Shown here in pieces: positions 28,138 through 37,215 of a DNA stretch of 64,000 nucleotides. The stretch is from NCBI GenBank assembly GCA_018242205.1, contig JAFECJ010000003.1, forward strand, positions 1-64,000, read 5' to 3'. A program made the translations under genes and the position numbers. Origin of the DNA: Pseudomonadota bacterium. Its GTDB lineage: Bacteria > Pseudomonadota > Alphaproteobacteria > Rhizobiales > Xanthobacteraceae. Every line of letters starts with the position of its first letter. The first letter of the stretch is position 1. The notes under the pieces were generated by a model. That model saw nothing but the letters and a program-made list of their open reading frames with translations. It was not told where the DNA came from and ran no database searches.

Positions 28138-28557
28138 ATGCATCAGGTCACTAAAACCATCGCCATCGACGAATCCGAGTTCGAGGAAAGCTTCGTCCGC
28201 GCCTCGGGGCCGGGCGGGCAGAACGTCAACAAGGTGTCGTCGGCGGTGCAATTGCGCTTCGACGCGCGGCGCTCGCCGTCGCTGCCTAACGACGTCGCCA
28301 TCCGCCTGATGAAGCTCGCCGGCTCGCGGCTGACCAAGGACGGCGTCATCGTCATCGTGGCGCAGGAATACCGCGATCAGTCGCGCAACCGGGCCGAGGC
28401 CCGCGAGCGGCTGTTCGAGATGATCCGCCAGGCGGCGGTGAGGCCCACGGTGCGGCGCGAGACCAAGGTGCCGAAATCCGAGAAGAAAAAGCGGGTCGAG
28501 GGCAAGAAGCGGCGCAGCGAGATCAAGGCCGGGCGGGGGAAGGCGAAGTGGGATTGA
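28138..28557 (+). CDS. arfB: Alternative ribosome-rescue factor ArfB (YaeJ)
   Basis: 139-residue peptidyl-tRNA hydrolase that frees stalled ribosomes. The catalytic GGQ is G26-G27-Q28 in 'ASGPGGQNVNKVSSAV'. The long basic C-terminal tail ('KSEKKKRVEGKKRRSEIKAG') is the part that enters the empty mRNA channel in characterised homologues. There is no codon-recognition domain, which separates it from RF1/RF2. The start at 28138 lies immediately after a palindromic repeat, and no good Shine-Dalgarno is visible. The frame is open further upstream through the repeat, but that part is not conserved-looking. Confidence 0.92.
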   Translation: MHQVTKTIAIDESEFEESFVRASGPGGQNVNKVSSAVQLRFDARRSPSLPNDVAIRLMKLAGSRLTKDGVIVIVAQEYRDQSRNRAEARERLFEMIRQAAVRPTVRRETKVPKSEKKKRVEGKKRRSEIKAGRGKAKWD

Positions 28558-28566
28558 TCTCATTCC

Positions 28567-28669
28567 GTCGTCCCCGCGAAAGCGGGGACCCATAGCCCCT
28601 TTCCATCCATATCTTCAACACCGGAGATATGGGTCCCGGGTTTCGCTACCGCTCGCCCGGGACGACGAC
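28567..28669. repeat. Palindromic intergenic repeat, type B copy 2
   Basis: Begins 'cgtcgtccccgcgaaagcgggga' (a hairpin) and ends 'cgggacgacg', with 'acccata' / 'atatgggt' inside and a 'cccggg..cccggg'-type hairpin on the right. Same family as 28055-28129 and 38821-38905. Lies between arfB and mutL. Confidence 0.8.
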
Positions 28670-28766
28670 GGGACGGGATAACGGGCAAAGCCCGCTCCGC
28701 CGCCTCGCGGCAGGCGCTTTCGGCCACTAGATTGGCCTTAGAGTCCCGAATCAGGCTGTTTTTCGA

Positions 28767-30566
<1,800 letters not shown>

Positions 30567-30567
30567 C

Positions 30568-31122
30568 TCAGGCGCGCCGCAGAAAGATCAACTCGCTGTC
30601 GTCGTAGTCACGCCGCTCCAGCTCTTCGAAGCCCTCCGGCGCCGCAAACTTGGCGCCGACCGCTTCCTCGACCACGACCAGCGCATCCTTGACGAGCCAG
30701 CCGCCCTCGCGCGCCGAGATCAAAGCCTTTTCGGCGAGGCCCTTGCCATAAGGCGGATCGAGGAAGCAAAGCGTGAACGGTTCGATCGGATGCGCCGGAC
30801 CGAGCCTGGTCGCGTCGCGGCGGAAGATGCGGCTGGTGCCGCCCAGGCCGAGCGCCTCGGTGTTGTTGCGCAGCAAAGCGCGCGACTCGACGCCGTCATC
30901 GACGAACAGCACATAGGACGCGCCGCGCGACAAAGCCTCGATGCCGAGCGCGCCGGTGCCGGCGAACAGGTCGAGCACGCGCGCGCCCTCGACCGGATTG
31001 CCGTAACCATGGGCGAGGATGTTAAACAGCGACTCGCGCAGCCGATCGGCAGTCGGGCGTAAGCCATCGCCTTTCGGTCCGGCGATGGGGCGCGAGCGCA
31101 AGCGGCCGCCGACGACTCGCAT
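30568..31122 (-). CDS. rsmD: 16S rRNA (guanine(966)-N2)-methyltransferase RsmD
   Basis: 184-residue SAM-dependent methyltransferase. '[18 protein letters not shown]' and 'RPTADRLRESLFNIL' are the RsmD opening. The SAM motif 'VLDLFAGTGALGIEALSRG' and the catalytic motif 'LDPPYGKG' are intact. It modifies G966 in the small-subunit rRNA. The start codon shares one base with the stop of the pseudouridine synthase gene (TAATG), so both rRNA-modification enzymes are translationally coupled. Confidence 0.94.
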   Translation of the reverse strand: MRVVGGRLRSRPIAGPKGDGLRPTADRLRESLFNILAHGYGNPVEGARVLDLFAGTGALGIEALSRGASYVLFVDDGVESRALLRNNTEALGLGGTSRIFRRDATRLGPAHPIEPFTLCFLDPPYGKGLAEKALISAREGGWLVKDALVVVEEAVGAKFAAPEGFEELERRDYDDSELIFLRRA

Positions 31123-32099
31123 TATTTGGATCTCGGATAGGCCGGACGCGGGCCGCTCTTGCGGCGGTCACGGCGCGGCGGCTTCTTCTTTGCGAAGCGC
31201 TTTGGCCCCTCACCCTGCTCGCGGCTTTGCCGCTCGCTTCCCTCTCCCCGCATGCGGGGAGAGGGGGGAGCGCCGCGCAGCGGCGCGGAGGGTGAGGGGC
31301 GCTTGCGTGGCATCCGCTCATCGTCGCTGACCAGCGGCGCCGTGAAATCCGCGCCACTCTCGCGCACGATCTTTTCGCCGAGTTCGGCGCGCAGCGCCGC
31401 GGTCTCGACTTCCTTGACCGCGCCCTCGGGCAGATCGCCGAGCATGAAGGGGCCGTAGGAGACGCGGATCAACCGGTTGACGCGCAGGCCAAGCTGCTCC
31501 AGCACCTTGCGCACCTCACGGTTCTTGCCCTCGCGAATGGCAAAGGCGAGCCACACATTGGCGCCCTGCTGGCGTTCGAGCAGCGCCTCGATGGCGCCGT
31601 AATGGATGCCGTCGATGGTGATGCCGTCGCGCAGTTTGTCGAGCGCGGCCTGCTCGACCCGGCCATTGGCGCGCACGCGGTAGCGGCGCAGCCAGGCGGT
31701 TGCCGGCAGTTCGAGCGCGCGGGCGAGGCCGCCGTCATTGGTGAGAAGCAGCAGGCCCTCGGTGTTGATGTCGAGGCGGCCGACGCTGATCAGCCGCGGC
31801 AGTTTCTTCGGCAGCGCGCCGAAAATGGTCGGGCGGCCTTCAGGGTCGGAATGCGTCGTCACCAGGCCGCGCGGTTTGTTGTAGAGGAACAGCCTGGTGC
31901 GCTCGCGGCGCGGCATCGGCTGGCCGTCGACGACGATGCGGTCGGACGGGGCGACGTTGAGCGCCGGCGAGCCGATGACCTTGCCATTGACCGACACCCG
32001 GCCCTCGGCGATCCAGGCCTCGGCCTCGCGGCGGGAGGCCAAGCCCGACCTGGCCATGACCTTGGCGATGCGCTCGCCGCTGTTGGGTTTGTCGCTCAT
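31122..32099 (-). CDS. rRNA pseudouridine synthase, RsuA/RluB/RluF family
   Basis: 325 residues from the ATG at 32099. The N-terminal S4 RNA-binding domain is '[20 protein letters not shown]'. The catalytic Asp lies in '[20 protein letters not shown]', and the C-terminal strands include '[17 protein letters not shown]' and 'LIRVSYGPF'. The conserved fold ends around residue 255. The final 50 or so residues are unusual: their central part (bases 31206-31299) is a palindromic intergenic-type repeat read in frame, followed by a basic tail ('[16 protein letters not shown]'). The longer open frame to 32291 overlaps divergent tadA and is unlikely. Probable target is 23S rRNA. Confidence 0.9.
   Translation of the reverse strand: MSDKPNSGERIAKVMARSGLASRREAEAWIAEGRVSVNGKVIGSPALNVAPSDRIVVDGQPMPRRERTRLFLYNKPRGLVTTHSDPEGRPTIFGALPKKLPRLISVGRLDINTEGLLLLTNDGGLARALELPATAWLRRYRVRANGRVEQAALDKLRDGITIDGIHYGAIEALLERQQGANVWLAFAIREGKNREVRKVLEQLGLRVNRLIRVSYGPFMLGDLPEGAVKEVETAALRAELGEKIVRESGADFTAPLVSDDERMPRKRPSPSAPLRGAPPSPRMRGEGSERQSREQGEGPKRFAKKKPPRRDRRKSGPRPAYPRSK
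31206..31299. repeat. Rhizobial palindromic repeat inside the pseudouridine synthase gene
   Basis: Outer arms 'cccctcaccct' (31206-31216) and 'agggtgagggg' (31289-31299) are perfectly complementary. The centre 31242-31263 is a perfect 22-base palindrome around 'ctccccgcatgcggggag'. Two smaller hairpins lie between. This architecture is typical of repeats found between genes in Hyphomicrobiales, but here it is within the coding frame. Confidence 0.88.
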
Positions 32100-32123
32100 T
32101 TGTCTCCGCCGTGATGCCCGGCT

Positions 32124-32582
32124 ATGACGGCGTTTATGGCATCGCCCTCCTTCATGCAACTCGCCCTCGAGGAAGCCCGCGCCGCGGCGGCGCGCGGCGA
32201 GGTGCCGATCGGCTGCGTTATCGTCCGCGAGGGCGCGGTGGTGGCGCGCGCCGGTAACCGGACGCTGGAAGACCGCGACCCGACCGCGCATGCCGAGCTG
32301 ATCGCCATCCGCGCGGCCGCGACCATGCTGGGCACCGAGCGGCTGACCGGCTGCGACCTCTATGTGACGCTGGAGCCGTGCACGATGTGCGCGGCGGCGG
32401 CCTCATTCGCGCGGATCAGGCGGCTGTATTTCGGCGCGGCTGATCCGAAGGGCGGGGCGGTGGAAAGCGGCGTGCGCTTCTACGACAACGCCACCTGCCA
32501 CCACAGACCGGAGGTCTATGGTGGCATTGGCGAAGGTGAATGTGCTGCGCTCTTGCGGGAGTTCTTCGCGGCGCGCCGCTAG
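32124..32582 (+). CDS. tadA: tRNA-specific adenosine deaminase TadA
   Basis: 152-residue zinc deaminase that converts A34 to inosine in tRNA-Arg(ACG). The active site is complete: H56-A-E58 in '[11 protein letters not shown]' and P85-C86-T-M-C89 in '[11 protein letters not shown]'. 'IPIGC'-type 'EVPIGCVIV' and '[18 protein letters not shown]' are family hallmarks. Start at 32124, or the in-frame ATG at 32136. Divergent from the pseudouridine synthase, with about 25 bases between starts, so the promoters must overlap the neighbouring coding regions. Confidence 0.93.
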   Translation: MTAFMASPSFMQLALEEARAAAARGEVPIGCVIVREGAVVARAGNRTLEDRDPTAHAELIAIRAAATMLGTERLTGCDLYVTLEPCTMCAAAASFARIRRLYFGAADPKGGAVESGVRFYDNATCHHRPEVYGGIGEGECAALLREFFAARR

Positions 32583-32600
32583 TCCGGCGCGCGCGGCAGA

Positions 32601-32795
32601 TCAAACCGTGACATCGAGTTGATGCGCCGGCGCGGCTGTGACGTTGCGCTGCTGCTCCTCGTCCTGGTCCTGCTGCTGGTTGGAGAGCTGGACGGCAGCC
32701 TGCTGCGCACTCTGATCGCGGAACGCTTCGTTGCGGCCCTGCGAGGTGCCGGTGAAAGGCGAAATCGCCTGGATCCCGATGCTCGAATCCGACAT
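32601..32795 (-). CDS. Small Gln-rich hypothetical protein
   Basis: 64 residues. It starts 'MSDSSIGIQAISPF', has a Gln/Asp-rich middle ('QQAAVQLSNQQQDQDEEQQR') and ends 'HQLDVTV'. Support for translation is good: a full GGAGGT Shine-Dalgarno lies at 32802-32807 (minus strand), six bases before the ATG, and the upstream 90 bases are AT-rich, unlike their surroundings. No known domain, signal peptide or membrane segment is visible; probably disordered and cytoplasmic. The function is unknown. Confidence 0.7.
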   Translation of the reverse strand: MSDSSIGIQAISPFTGTSQGRNEAFRDQSAQQAAVQLSNQQQDQDEEQQRNVTAAPAHQLDVTV

Positions 32796-32843
32796 GAGTT
32801 GACCTCCGATCGGGAACCCTAGGCTGCCGCCTCTGAAGGAAGC

Positions 32844-32872
32844 GCGGATAAACACGTTCGGATGCGGATAAA
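32844..32872. promoter_or_regulatory. Direct repeats in the AT-rich promoter of the small Gln-rich gene
   Basis: 'gcggataaa' occurs at 32844 and again at 32864, exactly 20 bases apart, about 50-75 bases upstream of the minus-strand start at 32795. The flanking 32865-32896 is the most AT-rich stretch for several kilobases. Spacing near two helical turns suggests tandem binding of a regulator, but no known site is recognised. Confidence 0.4.
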
Positions 32873-32896
32873 ATAAACAGAATATTTTAGTATTAT

Positions 32897-33982
32897 TTAT
32901 TCGCGGGCGCCCGCCTGGCGCGCGAAGCCCCACGCCGTGTCGGCCAGCGGACGGATCAACTCGGCCTTGGCCGGAGCGAATTCGGAGGTCGCGGTGCCGT
33001 CGCGAACGCGGCCGATGATGCCCTGCAGGATCGCGGCGATGCGGAAGAAGTTATAGGCGAGATAGACGTTGAGGTGCGGCCGCGGATCGAGCCCGGTGCG
33101 CGCCACGTAGTCGTCGACGTAATCCATCATCGACGGAATGCCGAGCGCGCCGAGATCGTGGCCCTGCAAGGTCGCCGTGCCGGCCGCCGATTCGGTCGGC
33201 GGCATGTGCCACGCCATCAGGTGATAGGTGAAGTCTGCGAGCGGATCGCCGAGCGTCGACAATTCCCAGTCGAGCACGGCGATGACGCGTGGCTCGTCCT
33301 TCGCCATGATCAGATTGTCGATGCGGTAGTCGCCATGCACCAGCCGCACCGGGCCGCCGGGCGGAATGTGCTGCGGCAGCCATTCGATCAGCCGTTCCAT
33401 CGGCTCGATCTTTTCCGTCTCGGAAGCGCGATACTGTTTCGACCAGCGATCGACCTGACGCGCGACATAATTTTCGCCCTTGCCGAAATCGCCAAGGCCG
33501 ATCGCGGCCGGATCGAAGCTGTGCAACCGGGCGATGGTGCCGTTCATCGCGTCATAGACCGCGGCGCGCTCGGTCGGGTCGGAGCCGGGCATCTGCGGCT
33601 CCCAGAACACGCGGCCGTCGGCAAAGCCCATGACATAGAACGGCGTGCCGGCGACGGTCTCGTCGGCGCAGTAGCAGAGCGGCTCGGCGACGGGAAAGCC
33701 CTGGGCATGAAGCGCGCCGATGACGCGATATTCGCGGTCGACCGCATGGGCTGACGGCAGCAATTTGCCGGGCGGCTTGCGCCGCAGCACGTAACGGCGT
33801 GCCGGTGTGTCCAGAAGATAAGTCGGGTTCGACTGGCCGCCCTTGAACTGCCGCGCCGTCAGCGGCCCGGCGAAGCCGGCGATGGCGCGCGCGAGATAGT
33901 CGGCGAGCCGCGCCTCGTCCATGCGCAGCGCGGCCGGGGTTTCCTTGGTGCCGGAAAAGGCTTGCTGACGGTCAATCGGCAT
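32897..33982 (-). CDS. Aminoglycoside-phosphotransferase-fold kinase (ACAD10-like)
   Basis: 361 residues of the APH/choline-kinase superfamily, subgroup found beside acyl-CoA dehydrogenases. Landmarks: 'GGQSNPTYLLDTPARRYVLRRKPPG' (nucleotide loop and Lys), the Brenner motif 'LVHGDYRIDNLIM' with catalytic Asp, and the metal motif 'VIAVLDWELSTLGDPLAD'. All kinase residues appear present. The substrate is unknown; human ACAD10 and ACAD11 relatives phosphorylate 4-hydroxy acids or their CoA esters. It lies six bases downstream of the dehalogenase-like gene and is surely in the same operon. Confidence 0.87.
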   Translation of the reverse strand: MPIDRQQAFSGTKETPAALRMDEARLADYLARAIAGFAGPLTARQFKGGQSNPTYLLDTPARRYVLRRKPPGKLLPSAHAVDREYRVIGALHAQGFPVAEPLCYCADETVAGTPFYVMGFADGRVFWEPQMPGSDPTERAAVYDAMNGTIARLHSFDPAAIGLGDFGKGENYVARQVDRWSKQYRASETEKIEPMERLIEWLPQHIPPGGPVRLVHGDYRIDNLIMAKDEPRVIAVLDWELSTLGDPLADFTYHLMAWHMPPTESAAGTATLQGHDLGALGIPSMMDYVDDYVARTGLDPRPHLNVYLAYNFFRIAAILQGIIGRVRDGTATSEFAPAKAELIRPLADTAWGFARQAGARE

Positions 33983-33988
33983 GATGCG

Positions 33989-34888
33989 TCACGATGTGAA
34001 AAACTCTAGCAGGGCTTTAGCCGTCTCGTCCGGATTTTCCTCGGCGAGAAAATGACCGGAATCGATGGCGCGGCCTTGCACCTTGGTCGCCCATTGCCGC
34101 CACACCGCCAGCGGGCCCGAGGTTTCGCTCGGAATGCCGGCATCGCCCCAGATCGCCAGCATCGGACAATCGATGGTGCGGCCGGCTTCGCGGTCGGCGT
34201 TGTCGTAAATGAGGTCGGTGGTGGCGCCGGCGCGATAGTCCTCGCACAGCGCGTGGATGTGCGGCTCGACATAAGCGGCGCGATACTGCGCCAGCGCTTC
34301 TGGCGCGAAGGCGGAGAGATTCTTCGCCTTGGTCCAGCTCGCCAACGTCCAGTCGAGATAGGCGGCCGGCATGTGCCCGATCATCTGTTCGGGCAGCGGT
34401 CTGGGCTGCGCCAGGAACAGCCAGTGATAGGTCTTTATTGCCATGGTCATGTCCATGGCGCGCCACATCTCGCCGGTCGGAATGATATCGAGCGTGGCAA
34501 GACGCTCGACCCGCGGTGCATGATCGAGCGCCAGACGATAGGCGACGCGGCCGCCGCGGTCATGGCCGGCGAGGCTGAAGCGCTCATGGCCGAACGCGGC
34601 CATCAATTCGACCAGCGCCTTCGCCATCGAGCGCTTGTCGTAAGGCGCATGGTCGGCGTTCGCCTCCGGCACCGCCGACGCGCCATAGCCGGGCAGGTCG
34701 GGGATGATCAGCGTGAAGCGCTCGGCCAGCGCCGGCGCGACGCGATGCCACATGACGTGCGTCTGTGGATAGCCGTGAATCAGCAGCAGCGGCGGGCCGT
34801 CGCCGCCGACGCGCGCGAACAGGCGCCCGGCCGACGTCTCGACCTGGTGCGCAGAGAAACCTGGAAACAGATCGAACGGTGCTGTCAT
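33989..34888 (-). CDS. Alpha/beta hydrolase, probable fluoroacetate (haloacetate) dehalogenase
   Basis: 299 residues. The active-site residues known from the Rhodopseudomonas palustris fluoroacetate dehalogenase (RPA1163) can be lined up almost position for position: nucleophile D110 in 'LAGHDRGGRVAYRLAL', carboxylate-binding R111 and R114, D134 in 'ATLDIIPT', halide-pocket H155 and W156 in 'KTYHWLFLAQP', W185 in 'LASWTKA', Y218 in 'CEDYRAG', and catalytic H279 in 'DSGHFLAEE'. Family knowledge supports hydrolytic cleavage of a carbon-halogen bond next to a carboxylate. An epoxide hydrolase is less likely, because those use two cap tyrosines instead of the His/Trp/Tyr halide pocket. The residue numbering of RPA1163 is from memory. 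Confidence 0.85.
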   Translation of the reverse strand: MTAPFDLFPGFSAHQVETSAGRLFARVGGDGPPLLLIHGYPQTHVMWHRVAPALAERFTLIIPDLPGYGASAVPEANADHAPYDKRSMAKALVELMAAFGHERFSLAGHDRGGRVAYRLALDHAPRVERLATLDIIPTGEMWRAMDMTMAIKTYHWLFLAQPRPLPEQMIGHMPAAYLDWTLASWTKAKNLSAFAPEALAQYRAAYVEPHIHALCEDYRAGATTDLIYDNADREAGRTIDCPMLAIWGDAGIPSETSGPLAVWRQWATKVQGRAIDSGHFLAEENPDETAKALLEFFTS

Positions 34889-34956
34889 CGAACCTCCGGC
34901 TCAGGAGGATCGATTATGCCGCAAACGCGCGCCGATGACAGGGCCGAAGAGACGGC

Positions 34957-34981
34957 AAAGCCCGGCAATGGGCCGGGCTTT
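34957..34981. terminator. Hairpin terminator between the dehalogenase and the small secreted gene
   Basis: A 10-base perfect stem 'aaagcccggc' / 'gccgggcttt' with a 5-base loop. It lies 23 bases beyond the stop of the minus-strand small secreted protein gene and upstream of the dehalogenase start, so it most likely ends the small gene's transcript. There is no long T-run on either strand, only the TTT at the stem end. Confidence 0.7.
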
Positions 34982-35003
34982 GCGTGACGTCCAATGCGAC
35001 GAC

Positions 35004-35249
35004 TTAGTTGTTGTAGTCGGCCGCCGAACCCTGACGGATCAGGCTTTCGCGGATAAACGGATCCGGATCGGCACCGAGCACCTGGCCGTTCGAGACGACG
35101 TACGAACCAAAGGTCGGGCCATAAGCCGACGCCGACGCGGGAATATAGGCGTAGGACTGGTTCGCGGGGGCGCGGTGATGCTTCGACGCAGCGAGGGCAG
35201 GCGAGGCGGCGACAACCGCGAGAACGCCAGCGATCAAAAGTTTCTTCAT
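35004..35249 (-). CDS. Small secreted hypothetical protein
   Basis: 81 residues with a clear signal peptide ('MKKLLIAGVLAVVAASPALA', cleavage near residue 20), leaving a roughly 60-residue mature protein rich in Ser, Ala and Tyr ending 'IRQGSAADYNN'. An SD-like 'ggagt' precedes the ATG by about six bases, and a hairpin terminator follows the stop, so it is a convincing single-gene transcription unit. Proteins of this make-up are frequent in Bradyrhizobiaceae; no function is known to me. Confidence 0.82.
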   Translation of the reverse strand: MKKLLIAGVLAVVAASPALAASKHHRAPANQSYAYIPASASAYGPTFGSYVVSNGQVLGADPDPFIRESLIRQGSAADYNN

Positions 35250-35485
35250 CGTTCGACTCCAATTCCAATTCTTCAGCTTGCCCTTGACCGGAAGCTAGGC
35301 AGGCCGCCGGTGAAATGAAGAGCATCGCAACGCATGCGTGATATGCGAATTGGTTTTTTACGCGATGATTATTCGAAAGTAGGGGGAGCGCGAATTGATG
35401 CCGAAAATTCTCGACAGTTATTCCTGACGGCGTTGAACGCACGGCAAAACGTTTGCTCGATCGTAATCGATTGGATGAGCGCTAT

Positions 35486-36769
35486 TTAACGGACGGCCTT
35501 TTCTCGCGTGATCGCCTGCCAGCCGATATCGCGGCGGCAGAAGCCGTCCGGCCAGTCGATCTTGTCGACAGCCGCATAGGCGCGTGCTTGCGCTTCGGCC
35601 ACGGTCTTGCCGCGTGCACAGACATTGAGCACGCGACCGCCATTGGCGACAATGGAGCCGTTCTCGTTTCTGGTTCCGGCATGGAATATCTCGACGCCTT
35701 CGAGCTGGGCGGCCCGGTCGAGCCCGTTGATCACGGTACCCTTCTGGTAACTGCCCGGGTAACCCTTCGCTGCCATCACCACCGTGAGAGCGGCGTCGGC
35801 GTACCATCGCAGGTCGAAGTTCTTGAGCTGTCCGTCGCGCGCCGCGATCAGCGCCGGCAACAGATCCGACATCATGCGCAGCATGATCACTTGCGTTTCC
35901 GGATCGCCGAAGCGAACATTGAATTCGATGAGCTGCGGCCCATCCTTGGTGATCATCAGCCCCGCGAACAGTACGCCCTTGAACGGCGCGCCGGCTTTCT
36001 TCAAAGCCTGCACGGTGGGGATGACAATCTCGTCCATGACGCGCTGGTTCATGGCGACGGTCATGATCGGCGCCGGCGTATAGGCGCCCATGCCGCCGGT
36101 GTTCGGTCCCTTGTCGCCGTCGAAGACGCGCTTGTGATCCTGCGCCGAGGCGAGCGGCAGCGCGGTGTCGCCGTCGCACAGCGCGAAGAACGACGCTTCC
36201 TCGCCGACCAAGCAGTCCTCGATCACGATCTCCCAGGCTTTTTCACCGAGGCCGCCGCCGAACATCATGTCGATGGCGGCTTCGGCTTCCTCCACCGTCG
36301 AGGCGACGACCACGCCCTTGCCGGCGGCGAGGCCATCGGCCTTGACCACGATCGGCGCGCCGCGCTTGCGCACATAGTCCTTGGCGAGGTCGCCGCTCTT
36401 GAAGCGCTCATAGGCGGCGGTCGGAATGTTGTTGGCCTTGCACAGATCCTTGGTGAAGCCCTTGGAGCCTTCGAGCCGGGCCGCCCATTTGGTCGGGCCG
36501 AAGGCCTTGATGCCGGCGGCTTCCAGATCGTCGACGATGCCGGCAACGAGCGGCACTTCCGGGCCGACGACGACGAAGTCGATCGCGTTGGCCTTGCAGA
36601 AGGCGATCACCGCCTGATGGTCGGCGATGTCGAGCGCGGCGCATTCGGCCTCCTGCGCGATGCCGGCATTGCCGGGCGCGCAATAGAGCTTCGTCGTCAG
36701 CGGGCTGGCGGCGATCTTCCAGGCCAGCGCATGTTCGCGGCCGCCGGAACCGAGAATGAGGATGTTCAT
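35486..36769 (-). CDS. purD: Phosphoribosylamine--glycine ligase PurD
   Basis: 427-residue ATP-grasp enzyme of purine synthesis that joins 5-phosphoribosylamine and glycine. The start '[19 protein letters not shown]' is diagnostic. ATP-grasp elements are '[16 protein letters not shown]' and '[11 protein letters not shown]'; the central signature '[12 protein letters not shown]' is followed by '[14 protein letters not shown]' with the metal-binding Glu and Asn. C-terminal domain complete. Single gene, preceded by the zinc-ribbon gene on the same strand. Confidence 0.96.
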   Translation of the reverse strand: MNILILGSGGREHALAWKIAASPLTTKLYCAPGNAGIAQEAECAALDIADHQAVIAFCKANAIDFVVVGPEVPLVAGIVDDLEAAGIKAFGPTKWAARLEGSKGFTKDLCKANNIPTAAYERFKSGDLAKDYVRKRGAPIVVKADGLAAGKGVVVASTVEEAEAAIDMMFGGGLGEKAWEIVIEDCLVGEEASFFALCDGDTALPLASAQDHKRVFDGDKGPNTGGMGAYTPAPIMTVAMNQRVMDEIVIPTVQALKKAGAPFKGVLFAGLMITKDGPQLIEFNVRFGDPETQVIMLRMMSDLLPALIAARDGQLKNFDLRWYADAALTVVMAAKGYPGSYQKGTVINGLDRAAQLEGVEIFHAGTRNENGSIVANGGRVLNVCARGKTVAEAQARAYAAVDKIDWPDGFCRRDIGWQAITREKAVR

Positions 36770-36857
36770 GTCTGCCCCGTCCGATACCGTCCGGCTCTAG
36801 CGGGCGGAACCGCCGGGGACAAGGTCTCGGCGCGGCGGTATCGACAGGACTGTGGAC

Positions 36858-37106
36858 TTAATCGTCCGAGCGCACGAAATGCGGGTGGGCGGTGCGTTCC
36901 TCGACGTGGTGCACATAGTCCTGGATGGTCTCGTAATCGTGCATGCTGCCGATGCCGTGGAAGCGCAATTCGGTGCCGCAGGTCGGGCAGTGGACGCGGT
37001 CGCCATGGACGACTCGGTGCAGGCGTTCGTGGAAAGTGGTCCGGCAGTCGCCGCAGCGGACGCGCACTTTGATGTTTTCGGCCTGATGTTCCAGCGGATT
37101 GGTCAT
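36858..37106 (-). CDS. Small zinc-ribbon protein
   Basis: 82 residues from the ATG at 37106. Four cysteines in two CxxC pairs, C18-x2-C21 and C40-x2-C43 ('RCGDCRTTF' and 'HCPTCGTEL'), make a classic zinc ribbon. The rest is His-rich ('IQDYVHHVEERTAHPHFV'). It could bind nucleic acid or another protein. The open frame continues upstream to 37316, but that overlaps divergent xseA; 'gggagc' lies just before the chosen ATG. Lies 88 bases upstream of purD; a shared transcript is possible. Confidence 0.75.
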   Translation of the reverse strand: MTNPLEHQAENIKVRVRCGDCRTTFHERLHRVVHGDRVHCPTCGTELRFHGIGSMHDYETIQDYVHHVEERTAHPHFVRSDD

Positions 37107-37215
37107 GACATCGCTCCCGGGGGGCAGTATTGCCGGGGACTGTTGACGAGACCTTATGGGGACGGCGGCCCGAGCGGTATTCCGGCGCAGGGCAGGAGCG
37201 CGTATATCGAATGCG

